Shown: positions 10,127-19,698, counted from the first letter of the stretch. The stretch is 64,000 nt of DNA from Vibrio gazogenes (GCF_002196515.1 NZ_CP018835.1:2232001-2296000), one strand, 5' to 3'. A program made the numbers and translations. Notes: generated by a model from the letters alone, not told the origin.

Positions 10127-11131
10127 ATGGCGACAATGAAGGATGTTGCTCAACTAGCGGGAGTGTCAACCGCGACCGTATCTAGGGCATTGATGAATCC
10201 CGAAAAAGTGTCGCCTACGACAAGAAAACGGGTTGAAGATGCAGTTCTTGAAGCCGGATACTCTCCGAATTCACTGGCACGAAATTTAAGACGTAACGAA
10301 TCAAAGACGATTGTTGCGATTGTTCCTGATATCTGTGATCCGTACTTCACTGAAATTATCCGAGGTATTGAGGATGCTGCTGTCGAACATGGTTATTTAG
10401 TGTTACTTGGGGATAGCGGCCAACAGAAGAAACGTGAAAGTTCTTTTGTGAATCTGGTCTTTACCAAGCAAGCCGACGGTATGCTACTGCTTGGCACCGA
10501 TTTACCGTTTGATGCCAGTAAGTCAGAGCAGAAAAATCTACCACCGATGGTGATGGCTTGCGAATATGCACCGGAGCTGGAATTACCGACCGTCCATATT
10601 GATAATCTGACGTCTGCATTTGAAGTAGTCAATTATCTCACTCAGATGGGGCATAAAAAGATTGGCGAGATTGCCGGCCCCGATTCAGCGGCTTTGTGTC
10701 ATTTTCGTCATCAGGGCTATATGCAGGCTTTAAGACGTGCCGGCATTACGATGAACCCTGCTTATCATTACAAAGGTGATTTCAGCTTTGAAGCGGGTGT
10801 GAAAGCGATTCGGCTCCTGCTCGGGCTGTCTGAGCCTCCGGGGGCTGTTTTCTGCCACAATGACATGATGGCTATCGGTGCCATTCAAGAAGCCAAACGC
10901 TTAGGTGTCAGAGTGCCTCAGGATCTATCAGTGGTTGGTTTCGACGATATCAACTTTGCTCAGTATTGTGATCCACCGTTAACAACAGTCTCTCAGCCTC
11001 GGTATGAAATTGGCCGTCAGGCGATGCTGATGATGTTAGAGGTGCTTCGGGGTCACGATGTTCGGGCTGGCTCTCGTTTGCTCGAAACAAAATTGGTCAT
11101 TCGTGAAAGTGTGGCTGCTCCTCGCGGATGA
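10127..11131 (+). CDS. cytR: LacI-family repressor CytR
   Basis: The 334-residue protein has a LacI-type helix-turn-helix at residues 4-24 (MKDVAQLAGVSTATVSRAL) and a periplasmic-binding-protein-like sensor domain, with the closing segment VVGFDDINFAQYCDPPLTTV. CytR represses nucleoside uptake and catabolism genes with CRP and is relieved by cytidine; in Vibrio it has also been linked to competence and biofilm. The identification as CytR rather than another LacI member rests on its place between priA and ftsN and on the SPNSLARNLRR hinge region. An AAAGAGGG ribosome site precedes it. Confidence 0.92.
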   Translation: MATMKDVAQLAGVSTATVSRALMNPEKVSPTTRKRVEDAVLEAGYSPNSLARNLRRNESKTIVAIVPDICDPYFTEIIRGIEDAAVEHGYLVLLGDSGQQKKRESSFVNLVFTKQADGMLLLGTDLPFDASKSEQKNLPPMVMACEYAPELELPTVHIDNLTSAFEVVNYLTQMGHKKIGEIAGPDSAALCHFRHQGYMQALRRAGITMNPAYHYKGDFSFEAGVKAIRLLLGLSEPPGAVFCHNDMMAIGAIQEAKRLGVRVPQDLSVVGFDDINFAQYCDPPLTTVSQPRYEIGRQAMLMMLEVLRGHDVRAGSRLLETKLVIRESVAAPRG

Positions 11132-11248
11132 CTCTTCGTGGATGACATTGGTGAACCGCAATATACTGGTGTGTATTGTGCTCAGAGTTGTGCTTCCGAA
11201 TGGTCTTCTTTAACATACAGTCATTGTTTGTAAGGTAAGCATAATTTA

Positions 11249-11797
11249 GTGGCTAATAAAGACTATGTGAAACGGGGTAGTGCAGCAAAGAAAACTGCGC
11301 GTAAAACACCGAAGAAGCGCCCTTGGTTGAGTGGTACGCTTGCTGTGATTGTGGTAGCTGTGTTTGGATATGGCTTGTATACACTGAGTGTACAGCCGTC
11401 TCCGTCAGTCAAGCATGCACCTGTGGTTCAGAAACCCAAAGTGAAACAATCGACGCATGACAAGCAAAAGATCCTTCCTCCCCCTCCGACTGAAAAGTGG
11501 GATTATGTCGATACCTTGCCTCAGCGTGAGATTGAGGTCACCCCGAAGGCGCTGAAAGTATCAAAAATTCCGTACATAATGCAGTGTGGTGCATACAAGA
11601 CGATGGCTCAGGCAGAAAAGCGGAAACTGGACATCGCTTTTCAAGGCATTAAAAGTAAAATCCGCAAGAGGGAAGATAGTAGCTGGTATCGCGTGGTGAT
11701 CGGCCCTTACAAATTTAAACGTGATGCTGAACGCGATCGGCATAAACTTCAGCGCGCGAAGATTGAACCCTGCGCGATTTGGAAAGAGAAACAATAG
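11249..11797 (+). CDS. ftsN: Cell division protein FtsN
   Basis: FtsN triggers constriction at the septum. The 182-residue protein has a short basic cytoplasmic tail (ANKDYVKRGSAAKK), one membrane segment at about residues 28-47, a proline-rich periplasmic linker and a C-terminal SPOR peptidoglycan-binding domain (about 108-180: YIMQCGAYKTMAQAEKRK ... YRVVIGPYK). The start is GTG at 11249, with TAAGGTAAG as ribosome site; no suitable ATG exists upstream. At 182 residues it is far shorter than E. coli FtsN (319), mainly in the linker. It keeps the usual place before hslVU. Confidence 0.92.
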   Translation: MANKDYVKRGSAAKKTARKTPKKRPWLSGTLAVIVVAVFGYGLYTLSVQPSPSVKHAPVVQKPKVKQSTHDKQKILPPPPTEKWDYVDTLPQREIEVTPKALKVSKIPYIMQCGAYKTMAQAEKRKLDIAFQGIKSKIRKREDSSWYRVVIGPYKFKRDAERDRHKLQRAKIEPCAIWKEKQ

Positions 11798-11812
11798 ACA
11801 CATTTCTCCCTA

Positions 11813-11844
11813 TCCTCCGGTGCTGGTTACAGCATTCCGGAGGA
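11813..11844. terminator. Stem-loop between ftsN and hslV
   Basis: An 8-bp stem (TCCTCCGG / CCGGAGGA) extended by TGCT/AGCA forms a strong hairpin. No T tract follows, so it may be a weak terminator or RNA-stability element for ftsN. Confidence 0.5.
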
Positions 11845-11870
11845 AATAACGACGATATCCCGCCTTTTGA

Positions 11871-11900
11871 CTTGAATTCAAACAAGCTTGTCCTTATATA
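11871..11900 (+). promoter_or_regulatory. Candidate heat-shock (sigma-32) promoter of hslVU
   Basis: CTTGAA at 11871-11876 matches the sigma-32 -35 element. CCTTATAT at 11892-11899 matches the -10 consensus CCCCATNT at five of its seven defined positions, with a 15-base spacer. It lies 40 bp upstream of hslV, which is a known heat-shock operon in enterobacteria. Promoter activity is inferred. Confidence 0.65.
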
Positions 11901-11939
11901 GTTTTCTAACACACTTTATAAAATGGAAGAGGTCCACTC

Positions 11940-12479
11940 GTGACTACAATCGTATCCGTCCGTCGTGATAATAAAGTTGTTATTGCCGGAGATGGTCAAG
12001 TTTCTCTGGGTAATACCGTGATGAAAGGAAATGCCCGCAAGGTGCGCCGCCTGTATAACGATAAGATACTGGCTGGATTCGCTGGCGGTACAGCGGATGC
12101 ATTTACATTATTTGAGCGTTTTGAAAGCAAGTTGCAAATGCATCAAGGACATCTGGTCAAGGCGGCTGTTGAACTTGCCAAAGATTGGCGAAGTGATCGC
12201 GCCCTGCGCCGTTTGGAAGCGATTTTAGCCGTTGCTGATGAGACCGCTTCACTCATTATTACCGGTAATGGTGATGTTGTTCAGCCAGAACATGATCTGA
12301 TCGCAATTGGTTCTGGTGGTAATTATGCACAGGCCGCTGCGACAGCTTTACTAGAAAATACCGATCTGGACGCGCAGGAAATCGCTGAAAAAGCGCTGCA
12401 AATTGCAGGGGATATCTGTGTGTTCACTAACCATTTCCAGACTATCGAAGTGCTTGATATTCCTCAAAGTGAATCATAG
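11940..12479 (+). CDS. hslV: ATP-dependent protease HslV (ClpQ), peptidase subunit
   Basis: The 179-residue protein is the proteasome-like peptidase of the HslUV complex. After Met removal the catalytic N-terminal threonine is T2 (MTTIVSVRR), followed by the conserved [25 protein letters not shown] region, cited only as a family hallmark, and [17 protein letters not shown]. The start is GTG at 11940 with GGAAGAGG 8-15 bases before it; the position of T2 fixes this start. It forms an operon with hslU, 44 bases downstream. Confidence 0.97.
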   Translation: MTTIVSVRRDNKVVIAGDGQVSLGNTVMKGNARKVRRLYNDKILAGFAGGTADAFTLFERFESKLQMHQGHLVKAAVELAKDWRSDRALRRLEAILAVADETASLIITGNGDVVQPEHDLIAIGSGGNYAQAAATALLENTDLDAQEIAEKALQIAGDICVFTNHFQTIEVLDIPQSES

Positions 12480-12523
12480 AAACTATTCGATAGCCTCTGC
12501 AATACAGAACAAAGGAAATAAGC

Positions 12524-13855
12524 ATGTCTGAAATGACTCCTCGTGAAATTGTTCATGAACTCAATCGTCATATTATCGGTCAGGACAAAGCGAAAAGAGC
12601 GGTCGCGATTGCTTTAAGGAATCGCTGGCGCCGCATGCAGTTGGAAGAAAGTCTGCGTGTCGAAGTGACGCCCAAAAATATTTTGATGATTGGTCCTACT
12701 GGGGTAGGTAAAACTGAAATTGCTCGGCGTTTGGCAAAGTTAGCAAATGCTCCATTTATGAAAATTGAAGCCACAAAATTTACTGAAGTTGGTTATGTCG
12801 GTAAAGAAGTTGAATCGATCATCCGGGACCTGACCGATGTCGCGGTAAAAATGACCCATCAGCAAGCGATGGAAAAGGTGCAGTTCCGAGCCGAAGAGTT
12901 AGCTGAAGAACGCATTCTTGATGTATTGCTGCCACCACCGCGTGACTCCTGGGGTGAAGAAGAACGAGCTGAAGATAATTCCCATACCAGACAGGTATTC
13001 CGTAAGAAATTACGTGAAGGTCAGCTCGATGATAAAGAAATTGAAATCGATGTCGCAGCACCGCAAATGGGTGTTGAAATTATGGCACCTCCGGGTATGG
13101 AAGAAATGACCAACCAGTTACAGGGCATGTTCCAAAACCTGGCCGGAAACACGCAAAAGAAACGTAAGCTGAAGATTAAAGATGCGTTTAAGGCGTTAAC
13201 GGAAGAAGAAGCTGCGAAACTGGTCAATCAGGATGAACTGAAAGAACAAGCCATCTTTAATGTTGAGAACCACGGTATTGTGTTCGTCGATGAGATCGAC
13301 AAAATCTGTAAGCGTGGTGAAGTCTCCGGCCCTGATGTGTCGCGAGAAGGGGTGCAGCGCGATCTGCTGCCATTGATCGAAGGTAGTACGGTATCGACCA
13401 AGCACGGTATGGTCAGAACGGATCATATTCTATTCATTGCTTCCGGAGCATTTCAGGTTGCTAAACCGTCGGATCTGATTCCTGAATTACAAGGGCGTTT
13501 ACCCATTCGAGTTGAACTGGAAGCGCTGAGTAGTGATGATTTCAAACGTATCCTGACTGAACCGAAAGCGTCGCTGACAGAGCAATATCAGGCGTTGATG
13601 GCCACAGAAAATGTGTCGATTGATTTCTCTGAAGATGGGATTGCGCAGATTGCGGATGCCGCTTGGCAGGTGAATGAAACGACTGAGAATATCGGGGCTC
13701 GCCGTTTGCATACGGTGATGGAACGCTTGATGGATGAGATTTCCTTCGATGCGACCGATAAAGCAGGCTCATCATTCACCATTAATGCTGACTATGTGAA
13801 AGAGCGTCTCGGTGAGTTGGTTGGCGATGAAGACCTCAGCCGCTTTATTCTGTAA
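12524..13855 (+). CDS. hslU: HslU (ClpY) ATPase / unfoldase subunit
   Basis: The 443-residue AAA+ protein unfolds substrates for HslV in the cytoplasm. It starts [20 protein letters not shown] and carries Walker [10 protein letters not shown] (about residues 57-65), the pore motif GYVGKEVES, an I-domain rich in charged residues (about 110-240), Walker [11 protein letters not shown] and the C-terminal tail LSRFIL that activates HslV. Length equals the E. coli protein. A GGAAATAAGC ribosome site precedes the ATG. Confidence 0.98.
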   Translation: MSEMTPREIVHELNRHIIGQDKAKRAVAIALRNRWRRMQLEESLRVEVTPKNILMIGPTGVGKTEIARRLAKLANAPFMKIEATKFTEVGYVGKEVESIIRDLTDVAVKMTHQQAMEKVQFRAEELAEERILDVLLPPPRDSWGEEERAEDNSHTRQVFRKKLREGQLDDKEIEIDVAAPQMGVEIMAPPGMEEMTNQLQGMFQNLAGNTQKKRKLKIKDAFKALTEEEAAKLVNQDELKEQAIFNVENHGIVFVDEIDKICKRGEVSGPDVSREGVQRDLLPLIEGSTVSTKHGMVRTDHILFIASGAFQVAKPSDLIPELQGRLPIRVELEALSSDDFKRILTEPKASLTEQYQALMATENVSIDFSEDGIAQIADAAWQVNETTENIGARRLHTVMERLMDEISFDATDKAGSSFTINADYVKERLGELVGDEDLSRFIL

Positions 13856-13954
13856 GCATGGCATTCGATAGGTGACAGAGACAATGATATCCGTGCTCTC
13901 CATTACCGGTTCGGTATCATTTGTTTACTGGTCACTTTGATGTCATCCGAATAT

Positions 13955-13985
13955 AAAAGCTCGCATTTTTATGCGGGCTTTTTAT
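13955..13985 (+). terminator. Terminator of hslVU
   Basis: A GC-rich stem (AAAAGCTCGCAT / ATGCGGGCTTTTT) with a TTTT loop and trailing T run lies about 100 bases beyond hslU. This is a typical intrinsic terminator. The 180-base gap to menA otherwise shows no gene. Confidence 0.9.
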
Positions 13986-14038
13986 TATCAATGATTTCAT
14001 CGTATACTAGGGCCCTTGACGTCCACTAGGCTGTAATC

Positions 14039-14956
14039 ATGATGAACTCTATTTCGATTTGGATGGATGCGGCTAGACCGAAAACCTTGCCTTTGGCATT
14101 GATTTCGATCCTCACAGGAAGTGCCCTAGCTTTTTCTGAAAAGCATTTTTCGTGGCCGATAGCAATTTTAGCTTTGGTCACGGCTATCTTACTGCAAATT
14201 TTGTCTAACCTTGCCAATGATTATGGCGATGCGGTGAAAGGAACCGATAATGACGCTCGATTAGGTCCTATGCGAGCCATTCAGTCGGGTGCTGTGACAT
14301 TGAAAGACATGAAATATGCCATGATGATCAATGTGCTGCTCACGGTTGTTTCTGGCATGGCATTGATTCTGTATGCCCTCGATTCGCTTGACAATATTTT
14401 GGTTTTTATAGGTCTTGGCGTTATGGCGATGATCGCTGCGGTTGCTTATACCATGGGGAATAAGCCTTATGGTTATGTCGGGCTTGGTGATGTCTCCGTG
14501 TTTATCTTCTTTGGCTTGTTGGGGGTTTCCGGGACTTATTTTCTCTATACCGGTCACTTGAATTCGACGCTACTCCTGCCATCGATCGCTTGTGGTTTAT
14601 TGGCTGTCGCAGTATTGAATGTCAATAATATGCGGGATATCGAAAATGATGAAATCTGTGGCAAGCGGACAATCGCGGTTCGTTTAGGCCCGATTCTGGC
14701 AAAAAAATATCACTTTATTCTGTTAGCAGGGGCTGTTTTCACGTTTAGTTTATATTTGTGGTTACAGACCGATCCGCTCTGGCTTGCTCTTCCTTTTCTA
14801 CTCAGTTTGGTGGCGATGGTCAAACATGCGGTTGCCATTTGGGAAGCTGAACAACCAGTGCATATCGCTCCGATGTTACCTGCCGTCGTCCGATGTTCTA
14901 TTGTGACAAATTTATTGTTTGTCGGGGTGGTCGTTGCTCAAACACTGATCAGTTAA
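14039..14956 (+). CDS. menA: 1,4-dihydroxy-2-naphthoate polyprenyltransferase
   Basis: This UbiA-family membrane enzyme attaches the polyprenyl tail to dihydroxynaphthoate to make demethylmenaquinone. The 305-residue protein has about eight to nine hydrophobic helices and the two aspartate-rich prenyl-diphosphate motifs NDYGDAVKGTDND (about 61-73) and DIENDEICGKRT (about 200). The two adjacent ATGs at 14039 and 14042 are equivalent candidates. Menaquinone made here would support the fumarate reductase encoded at 25-28.6 kb. It is followed by rraA, as in E. coli. Confidence 0.95.
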   Translation: MMNSISIWMDAARPKTLPLALISILTGSALAFSEKHFSWPIAILALVTAILLQILSNLANDYGDAVKGTDNDARLGPMRAIQSGAVTLKDMKYAMMINVLLTVVSGMALILYALDSLDNILVFIGLGVMAMIAAVAYTMGNKPYGYVGLGDVSVFIFFGLLGVSGTYFLYTGHLNSTLLLPSIACGLLAVAVLNVNNMRDIENDEICGKRTIAVRLGPILAKKYHFILLAGAVFTFSLYLWLQTDPLWLALPFLLSLVAMVKHAVAIWEAEQPVHIAPMLPAVVRCSIVTNLLFVGVVVAQTLIS

Positions 14957-15031
14957 TTGAGCTTTGTCATTGCAATGACTTACATAGTCGATATACTCGT
15001 TTAAGATACTTTCGCTGTGAGAATGGTTGCC

Positions 15032-15595
15032 ATGGAATACAATACATCTGCACTTTGTGATATTTATTTCGATCAGGTTGATGTTGTAGAACCGATGTTC
15101 AGTAATTTTGGTGGACGAGCCTCTTTTGCCGGCCAGATAACAACGGTCAAATGTTTTGAAGATAATGGTTTGATCCGAGAAGTGCTTGAGCAAGACGGTT
15201 TGGGACGGGTGCTATTGATTGATGGCGGTGGTTCTTTACGTCGTGCCCTGATTGACTCTGAATTAGCTGTACTTGCTGAAGAAAATGAGTGGGAAGGACT
15301 GGTTGTTTACGGGTGTGTCCGTGAAGTGGACGAACTGGAAGAAATGAATATTGGTATTCAGGCCATGACATCAATTCCTGTTGGCGCTGCTGCACAAAGT
15401 ATCGGTGAGATCGATATCCCCGTGAATTTTGGCGGTGTTACCTTCTTACCTGAAGACTACCTTTATGCAGACAGTACCGGTATCATTCTTTCTCAGGAAC
15501 CTTTGAATACTGACCTTGAAGAGGCTGAGTTGGATGAGGAAGAGCTCGATGATGACGATGATGTCATTGCAGCAGAAGACGAAGAGCGGATTTAA
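15032..15595 (+). CDS. rraA: RNase E regulator RraA
   Basis: RraA binds RNase E and lowers its activity. The 187-residue protein from the ATG at 15032 ([12 protein letters not shown]) aligns with E. coli RraA at its start, then shows [17 protein letters not shown] and [24 protein letters not shown] segments, and [10 protein letters not shown]. An in-frame GTG five codons upstream is less likely by family comparison. The C-terminus is longer than in E. coli and very acidic (about 25 residues, mostly D and E), a trait seen in other Vibrio RraA proteins as far as I recall. Confidence 0.94.
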   Translation: MEYNTSALCDIYFDQVDVVEPMFSNFGGRASFAGQITTVKCFEDNGLIREVLEQDGLGRVLLIDGGGSLRRALIDSELAVLAEENEWEGLVVYGCVREVDELEEMNIGIQAMTSIPVGAAAQSIGEIDIPVNFGGVTFLPEDYLYADSTGIILSQEPLNTDLEEAELDEEELDDDDDVIAAEDEERI

Positions 15596-15639
15596 TCGCC
15601 TGATATAAGCGTTTGTCTGATGTAAGAGCCGTTTATTGC

Positions 15640-17019
15640 TTACGGCTCGTTGTCTTGTCTCCTGTGACTGGCTTTCTTGCCACTGGATCTCAGGCTTTGT
15701 CGTCGTAAAGATAAAGCCTGAAAATATCCGAATACCCCACCAAGAATATTGCCGATAGCAATCCCTGCAAATAATCCATTGATTTGCCAGAGTTGTGAGC
15801 CGATCCAGGCTGAAGGTAGCGTAAAAAGAAACAGACGCATAAAGTTCCAACTAAAGGCTTTCAGTGGTTGGTTGAGCGCGTTCAATGCTGAAACAATCAT
15901 CATCACAATCCCCTGAAATCCATAACTCAATGGCACAATTAATAAATAATGCCAGAGTATTTCTCGAACCTGTGTTTCCTGTGAGAACAGCGCAGAAAGA
16001 GGGATGCTTAGCGGGACCATCATTAAGAAAATAAGGCCTTGGAATACCACCGAAAACCGGATGCTCAAGAAAAGTCCGGCAAAGCCTCTTTGTGGGTTAT
16101 CGGCACTAAAATTCTGCGCTAAGAAAGGTGTGAGTGTTGACGTTAACGACATCAGCACCAGAATCAGAATCGATTCAACACGTTGTGCTGCACCATATGC
16201 GGCGACCGCTACGGTGCCATGTTGGGAGAGTAGTATCATCAACAATGCACCGGAAATCGGGTTCATCGCGTTGGACAAGGCAGCGGGTGTACCAATCCGT
16301 AAAACCTGTTTCCAGTCTTGCCATAATGAGCGCCAGTCAGGTCGTGTAACTAGCCGTTTCCGATAAAATAGAATATATAACGTGCCAACCAAGGCTGTAC
16401 ACCAGCTAATCGCACTGGCAATCGCTGCACCTTGAATCCCAAGTTCCGGAAAAGGTCCGTAACCGAAGATGAGTAATGGATCTAAAATACCGTTGATACT
16501 GCCAGATAGGATCATGAGTAGTGCCGGTGTTCTGGTATCTCCGGTTGCCCGGATAGCACTATTCCCAGCCATAGGAATGACCAGTAATGGTATGGCAAGA
16601 TACCAAACGGACATATACTGCTGTATCAAAGGCAGTAATGCGGGCTGGGCACCGAGTAAGGTAAAAAGAGGTGAGATCGTTAACAAACCAACGCCAGAAG
16701 CAATACTGACTAAAACCACGGCCAGCAACAAACCATGAATTGTCAGGCGAGCCGCATTATGTATCGATTTTTGACCCAATGAATGCGCAATACTGGTCGA
16801 TAAACCAATACCAATCCCCATCGTGATGCAGTTCACAGCAAAAGTTACAGGGAATGTATAGCTGACGGCAGCCAGAGCGTGGGTCCCGAGCAGAGAAATA
16901 AAATAGGTATCGACTAAGTTGAACATCAGCACCGATATCATGCCGAAGGTCATTGGGATTGTCATCCGGCGGAGTACGACGGGAATTGGTGCCGAAAGCA
17001 GCCCGTGTTTATCATGCAT
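15640..17019 (-). CDS. MATE-family multidrug/cation efflux transporter
   Basis: The 459-residue inner-membrane protein has about twelve hydrophobic helices in two homologous halves. The N-terminal motif PMTFGMISVLMFNLVDTYFI and the repeated MAGNSAIRATGDTRTPALLM segment mark the MATE/NorM superfamily, which exports cationic drugs using Na+ or H+ gradients. The exact substrate is unknown. It is monocistronic, between convergent rraA and tpiA on the same strand. The start is the ATG at 17019; AAGGAT-like purines are not evident, so the start is only probable. Confidence 0.9.
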   Translation of the reverse strand: MHDKHGLLSAPIPVVLRRMTIPMTFGMISVLMFNLVDTYFISLLGTHALAAVSYTFPVTFAVNCITMGIGIGLSTSIAHSLGQKSIHNAARLTIHGLLLAVVLVSIASGVGLLTISPLFTLLGAQPALLPLIQQYMSVWYLAIPLLVIPMAGNSAIRATGDTRTPALLMILSGSINGILDPLLIFGYGPFPELGIQGAAIASAISWCTALVGTLYILFYRKRLVTRPDWRSLWQDWKQVLRIGTPAALSNAMNPISGALLMILLSQHGTVAVAAYGAAQRVESILILVLMSLTSTLTPFLAQNFSADNPQRGFAGLFLSIRFSVVFQGLIFLMMVPLSIPLSALFSQETQVREILWHYLLIVPLSYGFQGIVMMIVSALNALNQPLKAFSWNFMRLFLFTLPSAWIGSQLWQINGLFAGIAIGNILGGVFGYFQALSLRRQSLRSSGKKASHRRQDNEP

Positions 17020-17103
17020 AGAAAAGAAGGATGTCTATCGGAGGAACCGGGATGACAGCATACTTGATTCTGGTTAAAACAGCCAGTTTAGTCCCGGAGT
17101 GAT

Positions 17104-17128
17104 AAAAAGGCCGACAAATGCCGGCCTT
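17104..17128 (-). terminator. Terminator of tpiA
   Basis: A 7-bp GC-rich stem (AAGGCCG / CGGCCTT) with an 8-base loop is followed on the minus strand by a T run (TTTTT). It lies 24 bases beyond the tpiA stop. Confidence 0.85.
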
Positions 17129-17151
17129 GAAAATACGTCAATCTTTGATCG

Positions 17152-17922
17152 TTATGCTTTGGCTGCCGCTGCTGCTTTCGCAATTGCTGCAAATCCTTTC
17201 GCGTCTAACGCTGCACCACCCACCAATGCACCATCGATGTCTGGTTGAGCAAAGAGTTCTGCTGCATTTTCTGCTTTAACGGAACCGCCGTACTGAATGA
17301 CGACATTTTTCGCAACGTCTTCACTTTCGTTTGCAATATGAGCACGGATAGACGCGTGAATTGCTTGTGCTTGTTCTGCTGTTGCTGCTTTACCAGTACC
17401 GATAGCCCAGATCGGTTCGTAAGCGATAATCGCACCGTTGAGTGCTTCAACACCTTGCGTTTTGATCACTGCGTCAAGTTGGCGTGCACAAACGGCAAGT
17501 GTCTCGCCCGCTTCGTTTTGTGCTTCTGATTCACCGATACACAATACTGGTGTCAGGCCATTTTCTTTCAGGAACGCAAATTTTTGAGCAACAAACTCAT
17601 CAGATTCATGATGGTATTCGCGACGCTCAGAGTGACCGATAATGATGTGTGTTGCTCCAAAGTCTTTCAACATTTGAGGAGACATATCACCGGTGAAAGC
17701 ACCACTATTGTTCACATCAGTGTTTTGTGCTCCTAGGATAATCTTATTCCCGCCTTCTTTGATTAACCGTTCTGCAAGGTCAAGATACAACGCTGGTGGT
17801 GCAACCGCGACGTCAACACCGACAACGCCTTCGAGTTCAGCATTCAGGCCAGAGAGCAGGTCGGTGACCATTGTTTTACTTCCGTTTAATTTCCAGTTAC
17901 CCATAACAACAGGACGACGCAT
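17152..17922 (-). CDS. tpiA: Triosephosphate isomerase
   Basis: The 256-residue glycolytic enzyme interconverts DHAP and glyceraldehyde-3-phosphate. It begins [14 protein letters not shown] (catalytic lysine in GNWKLNG) and has the catalytic histidine in IIGHSERR and the catalytic glutamate in [23 protein letters not shown] before the ATG at 17922 fixes the start; a longer in-frame extension to 18009 is not conserved. The C-terminus ends in an alanine-rich AKAAAAAKA tail, common in Vibrio. Confidence 0.98.
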   Translation of the reverse strand: MRRPVVMGNWKLNGSKTMVTDLLSGLNAELEGVVGVDVAVAPPALYLDLAERLIKEGGNKIILGAQNTDVNNSGAFTGDMSPQMLKDFGATHIIIGHSERREYHHESDEFVAQKFAFLKENGLTPVLCIGESEAQNEAGETLAVCARQLDAVIKTQGVEALNGAIIAYEPIWAIGTGKAATAEQAQAIHASIRAHIANESEDVAKNVVIQYGGSVKAENAAELFAQPDIDGALVGGAALDAKGFAAIAKAAAAAKA

Positions 17923-18130
17923 AGGAATATCTCCAAATTCAGTGAGTATAAAAATGTGACTTCGACAGAATATAACAGATAAAACCCAGTAGATCATGAT
18001 ACGAATCATGACTTTCTTGGTTAGAGCATTTGAGATAGTTGCTATTTGGTTTTATTTTACCAGAGCGATTTACCGTGGGAGCGGGAAGCTCCGAAACCTT
18101 CGGCAGTATGCCATGATAGGGATGCATCAT

Positions 18131-18481
18131 ATGATCAATCTTCGGATGGAATATTCAGCGCCAGTTGATGAGCGCGTGAATATTTCTCGGTTACTGGAAG
18201 ACCTCCATCAAGTGTTACTTCACGATGAAACCATTCAACGATTCGGTTTATCCGTCAAAAGCAATGCCATCCGGAGCCATCAGTGGTTTGTTGGCGAACA
18301 ATTAGATTCTGCTGATTTTATACAGTTGGTCGTGGAAGTGAGTCAGGAGTATGTTGCTGATATTCGTCATACAGTGATCGAAAAATTAACCGAACGTTTT
18401 GAGCAAGACGCGGAGAAAATTGAAAATATTTCAGTTTTTTTGCGAGCGATTGAGCAACACTATATTCGACACCGCAGTTAA
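18131..18481 (+). CDS. CHMI-like (5-carboxymethyl-2-hydroxymuconate isomerase family) small protein
   Basis: The 116-residue protein resembles the CHMI branch of the tautomerase superfamily: an N-terminal strand with MEYSAPVDE, helix ISRLLEDLHQVLL, then FIQLVVEVS and a C-terminal helix. AGGG ends 12 bases before the ATG at 18131, giving a reasonable ribosome site, so the longer in-frame extension from 17996 is rejected. Classical CHMI enzymes have Met-Pro at the start, with Pro as general base, and an arginine in GIRSR. Here residue 2 is Ile and the second motif reads GLSVKS. The protein therefore may not be a tautomerase. It is divergent from tpiA; assignment is by motif memory. Confidence 0.65.
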   Translation: MINLRMEYSAPVDERVNISRLLEDLHQVLLHDETIQRFGLSVKSNAIRSHQWFVGEQLDSADFIQLVVEVSQEYVADIRHTVIEKLTERFEQDAEKIENISVFLRAIEQHYIRHRS

Positions 18482-18484
18482 AAA

Positions 18485-18502
18485 TACCCTCAAGCGAGGG
18501 TA
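18485..18502 (-). terminator. Stem-loop after the CHMI-like gene
   Basis: A 7-bp stem (TACCCTC / GAGGGTA) with AAGC loop overlaps the end of the CHMI-like gene. On the minus strand a TTTTTAA run follows, so it fits a terminator for the convergent DUF3135 gene. Confidence 0.65.
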
Positions 18503-18605
18503 GGGACATGACGAATTTAAAGTTCCAAACACGACCTAGAGCGCGCTTTAAACCAGACTGGCTTGGAAAGAGCCTCAAAGATACATCTCTTTCAGCATCT
18601 CTGAT

Positions 18606-18947
18606 TTAAGCATGCGGCCTGTATCGCTGAAACGGAATCACATCAGCAGGGCTTGGAGTATCGTCTGTTGAGTTACTGGTTAACGCATTCTGGAATTTTA
18701 CCATCTGAGCACTCAACTCTCTCATCAGTTTTACATTGGCATGATCCGCATTTTTGCAGGAGCGCACGACTCTATCAATGTGGCTTTGCTGAGCCCAGAG
18801 TCGGTCTTGCATCTTTCGCGACGATGAGAGAATCATCTCTTCACAGATATCTCGTTTGAGCATCGCGAATGCTTCCGGATTGTGTTTAGCCAGTGCTACC
18901 AGCTCATCAAATGGGGGGAGCTCGGTATAAAAACTTGGTGCGGCCAT
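18606..18947 (-). CDS. DUF3135 family protein
   Basis: The 113-residue cytoplasmic protein starts MAAPSFYTELPPFDELVALA and resembles DUF3135 proteins of vibrios and relatives: PPFDELVALAKHNPEAF, then a charged helical segment ending with SHIDRVVRSCKNADHANVKLM. It is predicted mostly helical, with no signal peptide or membrane segment. No function is known for the family, and the neighbours give no clear hint. ACTGAGGTGATAT before the ATG provides a ribosome site. Confidence 0.8.
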   Translation of the reverse strand: MAAPSFYTELPPFDELVALAKHNPEAFAMLKRDICEEMILSSSRKMQDRLWAQQSHIDRVVRSCKNADHANVKLMRELSAQMVKFQNALTSNSTDDTPSPADVIPFQRYRPHA

Positions 18948-19077
18948 ATATCACCTCAGTTTCTTTGTATGCCAGCCTATGACTCAAATTCAGTTCGTTT
19001 AATTTGAGTACTACTCAATGATAAACCAATATTGAACAAATTGTGAACTTAATGTGAGAACTTCTAACAAATGGACG

Positions 19078-19698
19078 TTAGCTGAGTTTTTTGATGATAT
19101 AACTGCAACGACGATGTCCGGAGACGATGTGTTCTTGGCGTTCGATAGTACATAACCCTTCAAGTAGCGACTGAAAGATGTGTAATTCAGATTGGCAAAA
19201 ACTTTGGCATCGTGTTGCTGCTTTACATATCGGGCAATGATTTTCGATGAGACGGTAGCCGTCTGATAACGTTTCCAGCTTGACCATGTAGCCTTCTCTC
19301 TCTCGTAAGGTTACGAGCATCTCAAGCTTTTCTTCCAGAGTCTTACAGGTCTGAATTTCAGCGTTATATTGCGCCAATGTCTGCGCTTCTCTAGTCGCAA
19401 CAATTTTAGCAATACCTTCTGAGCCATATACCTGCTCGATGGCATCAATCACCTGAAGTGTGAGTTCACCGTGACGGTCGGCAAAGTAAGCATGTCCATC
19501 CTCTGTCAGTGTCCAGTGGCGAGTGGGACGCCCCACCTTGACTTTGACATCATAGAAGTGGATCAGCCCATCCTCTTCAAGTGACTGAAGATGTTGACGG
19601 GCTCCCATCGTGGTGATTTCGAAGCGGTCGGCAAGTTGTTTCGCAGTGACTGCGCCTTCTCGCTTAAGCGTATGCAATATCTTGTCGGCTGTTTTCAT
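19078..19698 (-). CDS. SufR-type winged-helix regulator with predicted Fe-S ligands
   Basis: The 206-residue protein has an N-terminal winged helix-turn-helix (residues 1-65, with VTAKQLADRFEITTMGARQHLQSL and the wing VGRPTRHW) and a C-terminal cysteine-rich domain. Cysteines 155, 168, 183 and 198 are spaced C-x12-C-x14-C-x14-C, almost the C-x12-C-x13-C-x14-C pattern of SufR, which binds a 4Fe-4S cluster. It is likely a cytoplasmic Fe-S or redox-sensing transcription factor, but no suf or isc genes are in the window, so targets are unknown. An AGGAC ribosome site precedes the ATG. Its start lies about 245 bp from groES. Confidence 0.82.
   Translation of the reverse strand: MKTADKILHTLKREGAVTAKQLADRFEITTMGARQHLQSLEEDGLIHFYDVKVKVGRPTRHWTLTEDGHAYFADRHGELTLQVIDAIEQVYGSEGIAKIVATREAQTLAQYNAEIQTCKTLEEKLEMLVTLREREGYMVKLETLSDGYRLIENHCPICKAATRCQSFCQSELHIFQSLLEGLCTIERQEHIVSGHRRCSYIIKKLS

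Noticed and set aside
17996..18130. N-terminal extension of the CHMI-like protein
   Set aside because: It is hydrophobic and basic, lacks a ribosome site and would overlap the tpiA promoter; the start at 18131 has AGGG upstream.
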